Assembly (NCBI RefSeq): GCF_900141715.1
Contig: NZ_FQYK01000009.1
Coordinates: forward strand, 1-64,000
Origin: Algibacter luteus
Lineage (GTDB): Bacteria > Bacteroidota > Bacteroidia > Flavobacteriales > Flavobacteriaceae
DNA: 64,000 nucleotides
Direction: 5' to 3'
This document shows positions 19,621 through 29,368 of the stretch, in pieces; positions within the stretch are counted from its first letter, which is position 1; each line of letters begins with the position of its first letter. The position numbers and the translations under genes were made by a program. The notes beneath the pieces are model-generated. The model was not told the origin of the DNA. It saw nothing but the letters and a program-made list of their open reading frames with translations, and ran no database searches.

Positions 19621-21000
19621 TTATTTTCCAATTGAAGAATATTCAAAGCCTATTTTTTCCATTTCAGATTTATCAAGTATGTTTCTACCATCAAATATAA
19701 ATGCAGGCTTTTTCATTTCGTTATATATTTTTTTCCAGTCATAGGTTTTAAATTCATCCCATTCTGTCATAATAGCAACAGCATGAGCGTCTTTTAAAGC
19801 TTCATAAGGATCATTAGTAGCTTGAACTAAGTTTCTGTTTTCTTCTTCAGATCTTGTATTTAAATAATTTAAATCAGATTGTATTTTTTCATTGGAAACT
19901 TTAGGGTCGTAAACAGCAATATTAGCTTGTTCATTTAATAAATGGTCAGCAACATATATAGCAGCAGATTCTCTAGTATCGTTGGTGTCTTTTTTGAACG
20001 CCCAACCTAAGAACCCTATTTTTTTCCCTGATACTGTATTATATAGTGTGCTTATTAAGTTATCTGCAAACCGCCTTTTTTGATGATCGTTAAGAATAAT
20101 AACTTGTTCCCAATAATCTGCAACTTCATGTAAATTATAGCTTCTTGCTATGTAAACTAGATTTAATATATCTTTCTGAAAGCATGATCCGCCAAAGCCA
20201 ACCGAAGATTTAAGAAATTTAGATCCAATTCTTGTGTCCATACCAATGGCTTTTGCAACTTCGTCAACGTCAGCTTCTGTTTTTTCACATAACTCTGAAA
20301 TAGCATTTATTGAAGAAATACGTTGTGCTAAAAAAGCATTAGCTGTAAGTTTAGATAATTCGGAAGACCAAACGTTAGTTCGCAAAATTTGTTCTTGTGG
20401 TACCCAACTGCCGTATACACTTGCTAAACTTTCAATGGCATCTTCAGATTCACCACCAATTAAAACACGATCAGGATTTAATAAATCTTGAATAGCAGTA
20501 CCTTCAGCAAGAAATTCAGGATTTGATAAAATATCAAATTTAACATCACTACCTGTATTATCTAAAATACTTTTAATAGCTTGAGCTGTTCTAACAGGTA
20601 AAGTAGATTTTTCAACGACTATTTTATCTGTTTTTGCAACATCAGCTATATTTCTGGCACAAAGTTCTACATACTTTAAATCTGCAGCCATACCTTTGCC
20701 TTTGCCATAGGTTTTGGTAGGGGTGTTTACAGAGATAAAAATCATTTCAGATTCATTAATAGCTTTGTCTATTTCAGTAGAGAAAAACAAGTTTTTACCT
20801 CTAGTTTCTTTTACAATTTCTGCTAAACCTGGCTCATAGATCGGCAGCTTTGATACGTCAGAATCATTCCAAGCATCTATTCTAGCTTGATTGATATCTA
20901 CTATTGTAACCTTAATGTGTGGGTTTTTCTTGGCGATAACTGCCATTGTTGGACCACCAACGTAACCGGCTCCAATACAACAAATTTTTGTTACTTTCAT
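19621..21000 (-). CDS. ugd: UDP-glucose 6-dehydrogenase
   Basis: 459 residues from the ATG at 21000. An upstream in-frame TTG at 21030 would add ten residues and overlap the next gene, so [17 protein letters not shown] is preferred. Features are the Rossmann motif [42 protein letters not shown] and [12 protein letters not shown] with the catalytic Cys. It oxidises UDP-glucose to UDP-glucuronate with NAD+. The length and motifs match the longer, animal-like UGD branch common in Bacteroidota. It lies 6 bases upstream of the second dehydrogenase, and the UDP-glucuronate 4-epimerase gene is in the same run. Confidence 0.9.
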   Translation of the reverse strand: MKVTKICCIGAGYVGGPTMAVIAKKNPHIKVTIVDINQARIDAWNDSDVSKLPIYEPGLAEIVKETRGKNLFFSTEIDKAINESEMIFISVNTPTKTYGKGKGMAADLKYVELCARNIADVAKTDKIVVEKSTLPVRTAQAIKSILDNTGSDVKFDILSNPEFLAEGTAIQDLLNPDRVLIGGESEDAIESLASVYGSWVPQEQILRTNVWSSELSKLTANAFLAQRISSINAISELCEKTEADVDEVAKAIGMDTRIGSKFLKSSVGFGGSCFQKDILNLVYIARSYNLHEVADYWEQVIILNDHQKRRFADNLISTLYNTVSGKKIGFLGWAFKKDTNDTRESAAIYVADHLLNEQANIAVYDPKVSNEKIQSDLNYLNTRSEEENRNLVQATNDPYEALKDAHAVAIMTEWDEFKTYDWKKIYNEMKKPAFIFDGRNILDKSEMEKIGFEYSSIGK

Positions 21001-21008
21001 TTTTTGAA

Positions 21009-22025
21009 TTATAGATGTTTCCAATACCAATTAACGGCTTCTTTAATGCCATCATTAATATTGTATTTAGGATTATAGTTTAATAATTTTTTTGCTTTAT
21101 CAACGGACGCAAGCGAGTGTGGAATATCTCCAACTCTGTTTTCACGATGCTTAATCTCAATATTTTTAATTGACTCATCAAATGCAGATAAGTGTTCTTT
21201 TAACAAAGATGTTAGTTCTAATAATGTAGTGCGATCGCCGTATGCTACATTATAAACCGTGTTTAATGCTTCTTCATTTTCAGTAGTTATGGCAAGCATA
21301 TTCATTTGAACCACATTATCGATGTATGTGAAATCTCTAGAATAACTTCCATCTCCATTAATTATTGGAGATTCGTGGTTTATAAACTGTTTCACAAAAA
21401 GAGGAATTACTGCAGCATAAGCTCCATTTGGGTCTTGCCGTCTTCCAAATACGTTAAAATATCTTAGTCCAACAGTATCTAATCCATAAGCTTTTTGAAA
21501 AATATCGGCATAAAGTTCATTTACATATTTTGTTATGGCATAAGGAGATAATGGTTTCCCAATTACATCTTCAACTTTTGGAAGCGCTTCATGATCTCCA
21601 TAAGTCGAAGAACTAGCAGCGTAAACAAAACGTTTAACATGAGCATCACGAGCTGCAACAAGCATATTTAGAAAGCCAGAAACATTAACATCGTTAGTTG
21701 TTATAGGATCGTTAATAGATCTTGGTACAGAACCTAATGCAGCTTGATGTAATACAAAATCAACATGTTCACAAGCTTTATGACAATCATCTAAATTTCT
21801 TATATCACCTTCTATGAGTTGAAAATTCGAGTTACTTAAAAAGGGTTTTACATTTTCAAGTTTACCGGTAGAGAAATTATCTAAGCAAACTGTTTTTATG
21901 TTGTTGTTAAGGAGTGTTTCGCAAAGGTTAGAACCTATAAATCCAGCACCTCCTGTAACTAATACAGTTTTATTTTGTAGATTTTCTAGCATGTAATTTG
22001 GGTTTGTTATTAATAGCTTGGGCAA
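21009..22025 (-). CDS. UDP-N-acetylglucosamine 4-epimerase (WbpP/TviC-like)
   Basis: 338 residues from 22025; a second start at 21992 (MLENLQNK) would give 327 residues and is equally possible. It is an extended SDR with [16 protein letters not shown] and YAITK (the Ser/Tyr/Lys site), [21 protein letters not shown] and [12 protein letters not shown], the text of the WbpP/TviC/Gne branch. It interconverts UDP-GlcNAc and UDP-GalNAc in the cytoplasm. It sits directly upstream of two nucleotide-sugar dehydrogenases, so it likely supplies UDP-GalNAc for oxidation to UDP-GalNAcA. Confidence 0.85.
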   Translation of the reverse strand: MPKLLITNPNYMLENLQNKTVLVTGGAGFIGSNLCETLLNNNIKTVCLDNFSTGKLENVKPFLSNSNFQLIEGDIRNLDDCHKACEHVDFVLHQAALGSVPRSINDPITTNDVNVSGFLNMLVAARDAHVKRFVYAASSSTYGDHEALPKVEDVIGKPLSPYAITKYVNELYADIFQKAYGLDTVGLRYFNVFGRRQDPNGAYAAVIPLFVKQFINHESPIINGDGSYSRDFTYIDNVVQMNMLAITTENEEALNTVYNVAYGDRTTLLELTSLLKEHLSAFDESIKNIEIKHRENRVGDIPHSLASVDKAKKLLNYNPKYNINDGIKEAVNWYWKHL

Positions 22026-22149
22026 ATATGTGAAAAATTATTTTAAAATGTACGATTATTATACTAAGTAGACGTTTTTTACGATAAAAACCAATGAGTT
22101 AATTTATTAAAGGCTTTAATCGATAAAAAGAGGGATACAACTTATTAAA

Positions 22150-23172
22150 CTATTTATAATATGATTTATACCAATCCACAAAAGTTTTTACACCAAGTTC
22201 AATAGAGGTATTAGGTCTGTAATCATAATCATTTATTAAATCATCAACGTTTGCCCAAGTGCGTTCAACATCACCAGGCTGGATAGGAAGCATGTTTTTT
22301 TTAGCTTCTTTTTCAAGATTTAATTCAATTTCTTTTATAAAATCTAGCAGTTTAATAGAATTATTATTACCTATATTATATACCTTATAGAATTGATTGT
22401 TTTCAATTCTTTGGTTTGCAGGTTTTTCTAAAATTCTAACAACACCTTCAACAATATCATCAATAAAAGTAAAATCGCGTTCCATTTTACCATAATTAAA
22501 AACTTTAATAGGTTTATTATTAACAATGGCATCGGTAAATAAAAACATTGCCATGTCTGGTCTTCCCCAAGGGCCATAAACAGTAAAGAAACGAAGTCCT
22601 GTAGTTGGTATTTTAAACAAATGGCTATAAGTATGCGCCATCAACTCATTACTTTTTTTGGTGGCGGCATATAAACTGATTGGATGATCTACATTATCAT
22701 CCGTAGAAAATGGAACTTTTTTATTTAATCCATACACACTAGAACTACTGGCGTATACTAAATGTTTAATACTATAGTTTCTACAACACTCAAGAATATT
22801 AAGAAATCCAACTAAATTTGAATCCACATAAGATTCTGGATTTTCTAAGCTATATCTAACCCCTGCCTGAGCGGCTAAGTTACATACTACATCGAAATTT
22901 TCACTTTTAAATAATTTTGGAAGTTCTTCTCGATCTTCTAAGTTCATTCGTATAAATGAAAAACCATCATGTTTTTCGCTTGCGCAGATTTTGTTAAAGA
23001 CTGAGGCTTCATTATTAACAACGCCTAGTTCTTTCAACCTATTAAACTTAAGGTTGGTGTCATAATAATCATTAATATTATCAAGGCCAACAACAGTATG
23101 CCCAATATTTAATAAAACTTTTGATGTGTAAAAACCAATAAAGCCAGCAGCTCCTGTTACAAGTATTTTCAT
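22150..23172 (-). CDS. UDP-glucuronate 4-epimerase
   Basis: 340 residues. An extended SDR starting VTGAAGFIGFYTSKVLL, followed by GLDNINDYYDTNLKFNRL, the spacing typical of CapI/LspL-type UDP-GlcA 4-epimerases. The active-site region is ASSSSVYG and YAATKKSNE, and FFTVYGPWGRPDMA is characteristic of the family. It converts UDP-GlcA to UDP-GalA. With ugd in the same leftward run it completes a UDP-Glc to UDP-GalA route. It is the first gene of the leftward locus; the 281 bases upstream separate it from a divergent MBOAT gene and should contain the promoters for both. Confidence 0.87.
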   Translation of the reverse strand: MKILVTGAAGFIGFYTSKVLLNIGHTVVGLDNINDYYDTNLKFNRLKELGVVNNEASVFNKICASEKHDGFSFIRMNLEDREELPKLFKSENFDVVCNLAAQAGVRYSLENPESYVDSNLVGFLNILECCRNYSIKHLVYASSSSVYGLNKKVPFSTDDNVDHPISLYAATKKSNELMAHTYSHLFKIPTTGLRFFTVYGPWGRPDMAMFLFTDAIVNNKPIKVFNYGKMERDFTFIDDIVEGVVRILEKPANQRIENNQFYKVYNIGNNNSIKLLDFIKEIELNLEKEAKKNMLPIQPGDVERTWANVDDLINDYDYRPNTSIELGVKTFVDWYKSYYK

Positions 23173-23453
23173 GGTTATAGAAAGTTATTTTATAAAACAA
23201 GTTGTTTCAAAATGATTTGAGAAATTATTTACATTTGCAGAACAAAGATGTAAAATTCAATTGATAAATGGTTAAAAAATTGATAAACATTACATTTTTA
23301 CCGACGAGGTTGATTAAAAATTAAATACAATTTTTTTGCGCACAGTTTATTGGCTAAAAGCCTTAATACATCGAAAATTAATGAATATATTTTATCGTTT
23401 CTGATATATGTTTATCTTCGTTTTCTATTATTAATAAAACTATTAAACAATAA
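23173..23453. promoter_or_regulatory. Divergent promoter region between the leftward glycan locus and the second MBOAT pair
   Basis: 281 bases separate two divergently transcribed units, so both must be driven from here. On the minus strand, CATCTTTG (complement of 23243-23250) differs by one base from the Bacteroidota -7 box TAnnTTTG. On the plus strand, TATCTTCG near 23410-23417 also differs by one base and lies about 37 bases before the MBOAT start. Neither has a clear -33 element, so the exact sites are tentative. Confidence 0.35.
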
Positions 23454-24854
23454 ATGATTTTTAATTCTGTTGCTTTTTTATTTTTTTTCATAATAGTTTT
23501 TACTTCTTATTGGCTAATTCCAAGAAAACACTTTAAATGGCAAAATATTTTATTACTTGTTGCTAGTTATGTTTTTTATGGCTGGTGGGACTGGAGGTTT
23601 TTATCTTTAATAGCTTTTTCTACCGTTTTAGATTATGTGGTTGGAATAAAAATTCATGATTCGGTTTCAAAAAAGAAAATGTTTTTGACAATTAGCTTAA
23701 TCTCAAACTTAGGTCTTTTATGTGTTTTCAAATATTTTAACTTCTTCATTGATTCTTGGGTGAATTTATGGTCTTTATTTGGCTATGAAATGTCCGTAAG
23801 TACACTAAATATAATATTACCCGTTGGAATATCTTTTTATACTTTTCAAACGATGTCTTATTCAATAGATATATATAGAGGCGAGCTTAAGGCAACTAGA
23901 AATTTTATAGAATTTGCAACCTTTGTTAGCTTCTTTCCTCAGCTTGTCGCTGGTCCAATTGAAAGAGCATCGAATTTGTTACCCCAATTAGCTGGAGAAA
24001 GAGAAATGTCATTGGTTAGATTTAAAAATGGTCTATTTCAAATCTTTATTGGTTTTTTTAGAAAGGTAGTTGTTGCAGATGCTATTGGGGCAATTATTGA
24101 TGGTATATATAATGCACCAGATATTCATAATGCATCTAGTATAGTAATGGCTGTTGTTTTATATTCATTTCAGATTTATTTTGATTTTAGTGGGTATTCA
24201 GATATAGCTATCGGAACAGCTAAAATTTTAGGTTTTGATTTTAAACGAAACTTTAATCTTCCGTATTTTTCTGTTTCCATTACTGAATTTTGGAGAAGGT
24301 GGCATATTTCATTATCCACGTGGTTAAGAGATTATTTGTATATACCATTAGGGGGTAATAAAAAAGGAATTAAAATACAATATCGGAATCTTTTTATAAC
24401 TATGTTATTAGGAGGGTTGTGGCATGGTAGCTCATGGAATTTTGTTATTTGGGGTGCTATTCATGGATTGTTGTTAAGTATTGAGAAGCGATTTCATTTA
24501 ATACCAAAAAAATACACATTGCTAAAAAATCTTTTTATATTTAGCTTGGTCAGCTTAATTTGGATATTCTTTAGAGCTTTAAGTTTTGATGATTCCATAG
24601 TTATGTTTACAAAACTAATTAAAGGTCCATATTTAGCTCCTTATATTGGTAATATCTCTAGTTTGATAAGCCTTATTTACGGATTATTAATTGCGTTTAT
24701 ATTTGATATCTATATCTTTAAAAAAGATGTGGCTTTAGAAGAGTTTGGTTCAAAGTTAAGTAAATTCAGTTTTTTACTGATTTCTACTTTTATTTTAATT
24801 AACATAGTTTTATTCTTCTCTAGTTCAAGTAACTTTATATATTTTCAATTTTAG
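23454..24854 (+). CDS. MBOAT O-acyltransferase, AlgI-like (2 of 2)
   Basis: 466 residues, many membrane helices. It shares long stretches with the MBOAT at 16856: ASYVFYGWWDWRFLSLI, LPVGISFYTFQTMSYSIDIY, SFFPQLVAGPIERAS, FWRRWHISLSTWLRDYLYIP and GLWHGSSWNFVIWGAIHG with the active-site His. It is predicted to pass acyl groups across the inner membrane for O-acylation of the glycan. Its stop codon is directly followed by the ATG of the SGNH partner. The two copies have diverged throughout, so they are old paralogues, perhaps acting on different sugar positions. Confidence 0.9.
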   Translation: MIFNSVAFLFFFIIVFTSYWLIPRKHFKWQNILLLVASYVFYGWWDWRFLSLIAFSTVLDYVVGIKIHDSVSKKKMFLTISLISNLGLLCVFKYFNFFIDSWVNLWSLFGYEMSVSTLNIILPVGISFYTFQTMSYSIDIYRGELKATRNFIEFATFVSFFPQLVAGPIERASNLLPQLAGEREMSLVRFKNGLFQIFIGFFRKVVVADAIGAIIDGIYNAPDIHNASSIVMAVVLYSFQIYFDFSGYSDIAIGTAKILGFDFKRNFNLPYFSVSITEFWRRWHISLSTWLRDYLYIPLGGNKKGIKIQYRNLFITMLLGGLWHGSSWNFVIWGAIHGLLLSIEKRFHLIPKKYTLLKNLFIFSLVSLIWIFFRALSFDDSIVMFTKLIKGPYLAPYIGNISSLISLIYGLLIAFIFDIYIFKKDVALEEFGSKLSKFSFLLISTFILINIVLFFSSSSNFIYFQF

Positions 24855-25799
24855 ATGAAAAAGTCAATACAATTATTATTAATTTTAGCTATCGTGTTTT
24901 TTGTTACAGACAGGTTAATTTGCATGTGCTTAAAAGAAATAGATAAAAAGGTCTTTACAGGACAAAGTGTTGGTAAGGTTAATCATTTTTTTTCTTTAAA
25001 AGATTCTGTTAATATGTTGATTTTTGGAAGCTCAAGAGCAAATCATCATATAGATAATACGGTTTTAGATATTACATCTTTTAATATGGGAGCGGATGGT
25101 ACCCGAATAGGTTATAGTGCTGCTTTAATATCTACATTAAAAAAGAAAGGTCAAATTTTGTTAGTTCATATAGACCATGAAATTCTTTATGATTCTGAAT
25201 ATGACGGTAGTGACATGCTTAGCCTAATGAATATGACTCAAAGGAATGCTGACATTACTACATTTATGTATAAATTTTTTCCTGAAGAAATTTATATTTC
25301 AAAGACTTTCAATTGCTATATTTATAACGGTAAGGTATTAGGAATCTTAAAAAACTATGTAGATCCAAACTATGATTACAACAGATATAGCGGCTATGAC
25401 CCTTTGTTTCCTAACCTAGAACAAAGAAATATTTTTAATAAAATGGTAAAATCAGATAGTTTAAAATTGGAACAAGATGATTTGGCTGCGGTAAGTGATT
25501 TAGAAGTTAACCCTTTAATTAATAAATTTATAGGTGAAATAATCGAACATTGTAAAACAAACAATTCTCGATTAGTATTCTTTACTTCTCCTAAATTAAG
25601 AAAAATTCACAACAATGTTCGAAATAAAACTAAACAATATTTTGAATCTAAGAATATTTCGTACTATGATTATTCTGAATTTTTTAAAGAATATAATGCG
25701 GACTATTGGAAAGACTTTACTCATATGTCTGCACAAGGAGCTACAGTTTTCACAAAAGCACTTAAAGAAAAAATTTTTGAAGACCACGAAATAAATTAA
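24855..25799 (+). CDS. SGNH-like membrane-anchored protein, partner of MBOAT 2
   Basis: 314 residues. One N-terminal membrane helix (about 5-19) is followed by a periplasmic domain with LIFGSSRANHH (block I Ser at 59-60) and KDFTHMSAQG near the C-terminus (D287, H290), which fits an SGNH-hydrolase triad of the DltD/AlgJ kind. There is no gap to the upstream MBOAT gene, so the two are surely co-translated. It is expected to take the acyl group delivered by the MBOAT and esterify a sugar. It resembles the protein at 15933 in layout but little in sequence. Confidence 0.72.
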   Translation: MKKSIQLLLILAIVFFVTDRLICMCLKEIDKKVFTGQSVGKVNHFFSLKDSVNMLIFGSSRANHHIDNTVLDITSFNMGADGTRIGYSAALISTLKKKGQILLVHIDHEILYDSEYDGSDMLSLMNMTQRNADITTFMYKFFPEEIYISKTFNCYIYNGKVLGILKNYVDPNYDYNRYSGYDPLFPNLEQRNIFNKMVKSDSLKLEQDDLAAVSDLEVNPLINKFIGEIIEHCKTNNSRLVFFTSPKLRKIHNNVRNKTKQYFESKNISYYDYSEFFKEYNADYWKDFTHMSAQGATVFTKALKEKIFEDHEIN

Positions 25800-26592
25800 T
25801 ATATTTTCGACTTTTTTGTTTTTGAGTAGCTTAATTCTTCAATTAAATTTTTTCATTATATGGATTGATTGGTAAGTGATTTTTCAGTTTACACATTAGT
25901 GTTTTTTACTTGTTAATAAATCAATTAAATACTGACCGCTATAATCTTTAAATTAAAAAGATTTTACTTTTCGTATAGTTAATAAGTACAATCTCAGAGA
26001 GTATTTTATATGTATACTCAAATAAAACTGAGTTTTAGTTTTTGAAATCTTTTCTTTAATAAAATTATCAATCCCAATAGATCCAAAATCACTTAAAGGT
26101 TTTCTGAATTTAATAAGCTTTAACATTTCAGAAAAGGATACATGCTTTTTAGGTATCTGAAATAACTAAATAATTTAATATTTTATTATAAACATTAATG
26201 GAATTCGTTATGTGAACAGATGCAATTTAAGATGAAAAGAATAAAAATTTATAATATTAATTAAACAATTGATTTTGTACTCCTTGTGATATAAAAAAAA
26301 GTATGTTCTAAGTTGTATCACCCTTTTTGTTTTAAAATAAAAGTTATTACTAGGTTATCAACAATACTTTTAAATAATCGATAAACGACTTATTTTCGCG
26401 ATGAAATTAATAAAATAAAATAATTTATAATCCGAATTGATTATTCGACCGTATATGATTGAAAGTTACCGATGAAATACGTATTTTAAGAATAATACTA
26501 CAAAAAAAATCATATTTTCGATGAAATGCAAATAAAATCGTTTTTTAGTATATATATTTGAATTCCCCAAAAGTCTAATTTTTAAATTTGTT
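25800..26592. other. Gene-poor AT-rich region, possible small ORF and repeat
   Basis: Almost 800 bases with no gene I can name. A 57-codon minus-strand ORF (25953-26126) starts MLKLIKFRKPLSDFGS and stays open about 12 codons upstream of its Met; it could be a remnant or chance. An inverted repeat AATCTTT/AAAGATT at 25943-25963 may end the MBOAT-SGNH transcript. Two imperfect direct repeats, TATTTTCG followed closely by GATGAAAT, lie at about 26391-26420 and 26513-26540, ahead of the lyase gene; the TATTTTCG parts resemble weak -7 boxes. Confidence 0.4.
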
Positions 26593-28446
26593 ATGAGAAA
26601 CCTACAGTTAAATCCAAAATTTTTGACCTTAATTTTTGCTTTATTGTTACTATTACCTTCTTGCAATAACGAAGAAGTATTCGTTATAGAAGAATCGGCT
26701 ATAGTTGAAGAAATCCCTTCAGAAGAGGAAGGAACTGAAGAAGAAACACCTAACACTGAGGATGAGGTGCCTGTAGTGCCAGTTGATGTTGTTGATGATA
26801 ATTTTATTACAACTGAAAATATCCCAATTGAAATGGTATTGCATACTAACGACACGAGTTTGCCAACTAGTGGTACTATAGCAACAACAGAGCCTTCTAA
26901 TGGTTTACTACAAGTTAATAATAATGGGACACCAGATAATCAATTGGATGATTTGGTTATTTACACGCCAAATCCAAGCTTTTCTGGTATAGATTCATTT
27001 GAATATACAATTTGTGATACCCAAAATATTGATAATTGTGATACAGCAATAGTTTCAATAACTGTTGAACCCCGTGAAAATGATTTTGCTACTGAATTAA
27101 AAGCATTTCCATCTGCTTATGGTGCAGGTGCTTATACTACAGGTGGTAGAGGTGGAGTGGTACTTCATGTTACTAAACTAGATTGGGATGATACACCAGG
27201 ATCGCTTAAATGGGCATTAGAAGAAAATTATCCAAGAATTATAGTTTTTGATGTTAGTGGAATAATAACTATACCTAATGATGGTACTATTTATACAGGA
27301 GCAAAAGGTAACGTAACTATTGCAGGACAGACAGCACCTGAAGGTGGTATAACTATTTATGGCGAACCTCTTAGGTTTTACCAACAAGACAACGTAATAA
27401 TTAGGTATATTAAATTTAGAAAACCAGGTGAATCCTCATATTGGGATTGGTGCTTGCTTATAACTCAGAGTTCTGATGTTGTTGTGGACCATTGCTCGTT
27501 TGCTTATTCTGAAGAAATGGCTATGGAAGCTGGCACTATTTACAACGATGGCAATATTACTTATCAAAACAACCTATTTACCGAGTGTAAAGATGCTATA
27601 TTAATTGGTAGTAGCTCTAATACTAATATCCAAATGGGCGGTTTTAGTATTTTAAATAACGTTTATGTTAATACAGGTTGGAGGGCTCCTGCAAAAATAG
27701 GAGGTGCTTGTACAGTTGATATGATAAACAATGCTGTTCATAATTGGTTTGCAAAAACTATCAATAATGATGGAACCGATTGGAAATTAAATCTAATTGG
27801 TAATTATTTTCAAACTGGTGCGCAAACTCTAGGGCAAGATGCTTCATGGGGAGGTCATACTTTATTTAGAATGACTACCAATACAATTATGAGTCCAGAA
27901 GTATGGGATGAAGATACTGTGTTTACCGTATATAATGAAGGTGGTTCTAATGAATATGATCCTGCACCTGCGGGTTATCCTGCTGATATATCTTTAGTTT
28001 GGCAGCCAATGCCTCATTCATCATCATATCCTGTAAAGTCGGAATGGTTTAGGACTTCCAGATTACCTTTATTGGGAGCAACACCAAATATTTTACCGAG
28101 TTCGCAAGTTTTAAGTGCTGTACTTCCAAATGCAGGCGCAAACAAATACCTTAATGCAGATGGCACAGCAATTACATATCGTGATCCAATAGATACTGAT
28201 GCAATTTATAATTTTGAAAATGAAGTTTCTAAAAGTTACAGTGCAAATTGGATTAATATTGCAAATAATGGCTTGCCAACAATGCCAACAAATATAAGAC
28301 CCGCAGGCTATGATACTGATAATGACGGTATGCCCGATATTTGGGAAAATGCCACTTTTGGGGATTTAACAAAAGGTTCTAATGGAGATGAGGACGGAGA
28401 TGGTTACACAAACATTGAAGAATTTTTTAATCAGGTTGACAAATAA
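26593..28446 (+). CDS. Surface lipoprotein, pectate-lyase-like (polysaccharide lyase family 1)
   Basis: 617 residues. The lipoprotein signal ends LLLLLPSC (Cys24) and is followed by NNEE, acidic residues that fit the Bacteroidota signal for export to the cell surface. Residues about 65-160 look like a cadherin/Ig-like domain (VLHTNDTS, YTPNPSFSGIDSFEYTI). A family 1 lyase beta-helix follows, with AFPSAYGAGAYTTGGRGG (171-188), FDVSGIITI, VVVDHCSFAYS (296-306) and GWRAPAKIGG (362-371) in place of the usual RxPxxR. The C-terminus has a Ca-binding-type DTDNDGMPD...DEDGDGYTNIEE segment. It should cleave uronic-acid polysaccharides by beta-elimination; the partly changed motif leaves activity uncertain. 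It lies alone inside the glycan locus. Confidence 0.8.
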   Translation: MRNLQLNPKFLTLIFALLLLLPSCNNEEVFVIEESAIVEEIPSEEEGTEEETPNTEDEVPVVPVDVVDDNFITTENIPIEMVLHTNDTSLPTSGTIATTEPSNGLLQVNNNGTPDNQLDDLVIYTPNPSFSGIDSFEYTICDTQNIDNCDTAIVSITVEPRENDFATELKAFPSAYGAGAYTTGGRGGVVLHVTKLDWDDTPGSLKWALEENYPRIIVFDVSGIITIPNDGTIYTGAKGNVTIAGQTAPEGGITIYGEPLRFYQQDNVIIRYIKFRKPGESSYWDWCLLITQSSDVVVDHCSFAYSEEMAMEAGTIYNDGNITYQNNLFTECKDAILIGSSSNTNIQMGGFSILNNVYVNTGWRAPAKIGGACTVDMINNAVHNWFAKTINNDGTDWKLNLIGNYFQTGAQTLGQDASWGGHTLFRMTTNTIMSPEVWDEDTVFTVYNEGGSNEYDPAPAGYPADISLVWQPMPHSSSYPVKSEWFRTSRLPLLGATPNILPSSQVLSAVLPNAGANKYLNADGTAITYRDPIDTDAIYNFENEVSKSYSANWINIANNGLPTMPTNIRPAGYDTDNDGMPDIWENATFGDLTKGSNGDEDGDGYTNIEEFFNQVDK

Positions 28447-28496
28447 ATGAATTGTCTTAAAATAATATGGTAACTTTTATAAAATTATTTTAACTT

Positions 28497-28529
28497 AATC
28501 CTGTGCGGGTAACCTCACAGGATTTTTTA
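28497..28529 (+). terminator. Intrinsic terminator after the lyase gene
   Basis: A 9-bp stem, AATCCTGTG with CACAGGATT, with a 10-base loop (28506-28515), is followed by a run of T. It begins about 50 bases after the lyase stop codon. Confidence 0.85.
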
Positions 28530-28816
28530 TATTTGACTTCCTTGTTTGTTTTTCTAATCTTTTAAAGCATATCTTTCAAATTTTAAAAAAGTCTTTATGT
28601 GAACCTTTTATTGTGCATTGGGTATATCTAATCGATAACTGACTAATTGGATTCTCTTATTTTCTCATATAAATAGTAAATATGCTAACTAATAAGCTTA
28701 CTTTTTTGATACTTAAACTTTAACCGTGCACTTTTACTTTTGTTTTAAAGATTTGATATGCTTAATTGATTATTTTGAAGTAATATAGACAGAGCCAATT
28801 TAAAATTAATGAAGTA
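28530..28816. other. AT-rich intergenic region, nothing recognised
   Basis: About 290 bases between the terminator of the rightward lyase gene and the end of the leftward acetyltransferase remnant. No ORF, repeat or defendable promoter was found. Confidence 0.6.
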
Positions 28817-29368
28817 TTAGGTTTTGTAGATATTGTTAATGTATCCTTGAGTTGGATTCTCTTTTTCTATGATTTTTACATGGTAGTTTAAAACTAATGA
28901 ATTATTGGGTACATCAATATTTAAAAAAGTTTTTGGAGTTTTTAAAATATTACTCAAAATTCTGATTTTTTCTGCTAACTTAGTACCGCTTTCAATCCAA
29001 ACATTATCTCTAATTGCAGGAGATATTTGGAGCTTAGCTTTGTTGGCTTGACCAATTGTGGTTGTATGAGCTATATTACGATTCTTACCAATTTTGACAT
29101 CATCATTTCTTACAATAGTACCAAAATGTCCAATAAAAAACCCTTCTCCAATTTCCGTGTTTATTGGAATTTTAGAACCATATTTATGTATTAGCATTCT
29201 TCTTCTTCTTCTTCTTCTTCTATACATAAGTCCAAGTAGAGAGTATGGTTTGTGCTTAGATACGTTTCTATGGAAAAACAAGAATCTATACCCTGGTTCT
29301 TTTAAGCCTTTAAGTAAATTTGTTAGAGTTCCATATCTATGTAAATCTGCTCGAATAATTTTCCACAT
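28817..29368 (-). pseudogene. Decaying serine-acetyltransferase-like hexapeptide protein with Arg8 tract
   Basis: The frame is open for 183 residues from MWKIIRADLHRYG, the normal start of capsule-locus serine-acetyltransferase homologues, and ends with the normal KIIEKENPTQGYINN. The middle is damaged. IGKNRNIAH has lost the usual Cys, IRDNVWIES has lost two turn glycines, ILSNILKTPKTFLN stands where a run like IGSNVLIAPNAFVN is expected, and VLNYHVKI stands for GNPAKI. Losing glycines and small residues at the helix turns should prevent folding of the beta-helix. Eight AGA codons in a row (29198-29221) insert eight arginines before MLIHKYG. It is probably a pseudogene still without a frameshift. 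Confidence 0.65.
29198..29221. repeat. (TCT)8 trinucleotide microsatellite
   Basis: Eight perfect TCT units, read as AGA on the minus strand, inside the acetyltransferase remnant. As the unit is three bases, slippage would change the number of arginines, not the frame. Confidence 0.95.

Noticed and set aside
21001-21030. Ten-residue extension of UDP-glucose dehydrogenase (TTG start at 21030)
   Set aside because: It overlaps the upstream epimerase gene and adds residues before the conserved [15 protein letters not shown] start.
26466-26855. 129-codon minus-strand ORF over the start of the lyase gene
   Set aside because: It lies opposite the lyase signal peptide and acidic linker, and its Ser/Thr-rich text is the reverse reading of that linker.
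29198-29221. TCT repeats as part of a CRISPR-like or phase-variation array
   Set aside because: A simple trinucleotide run with no spacers; a 3-base unit cannot switch the reading frame.
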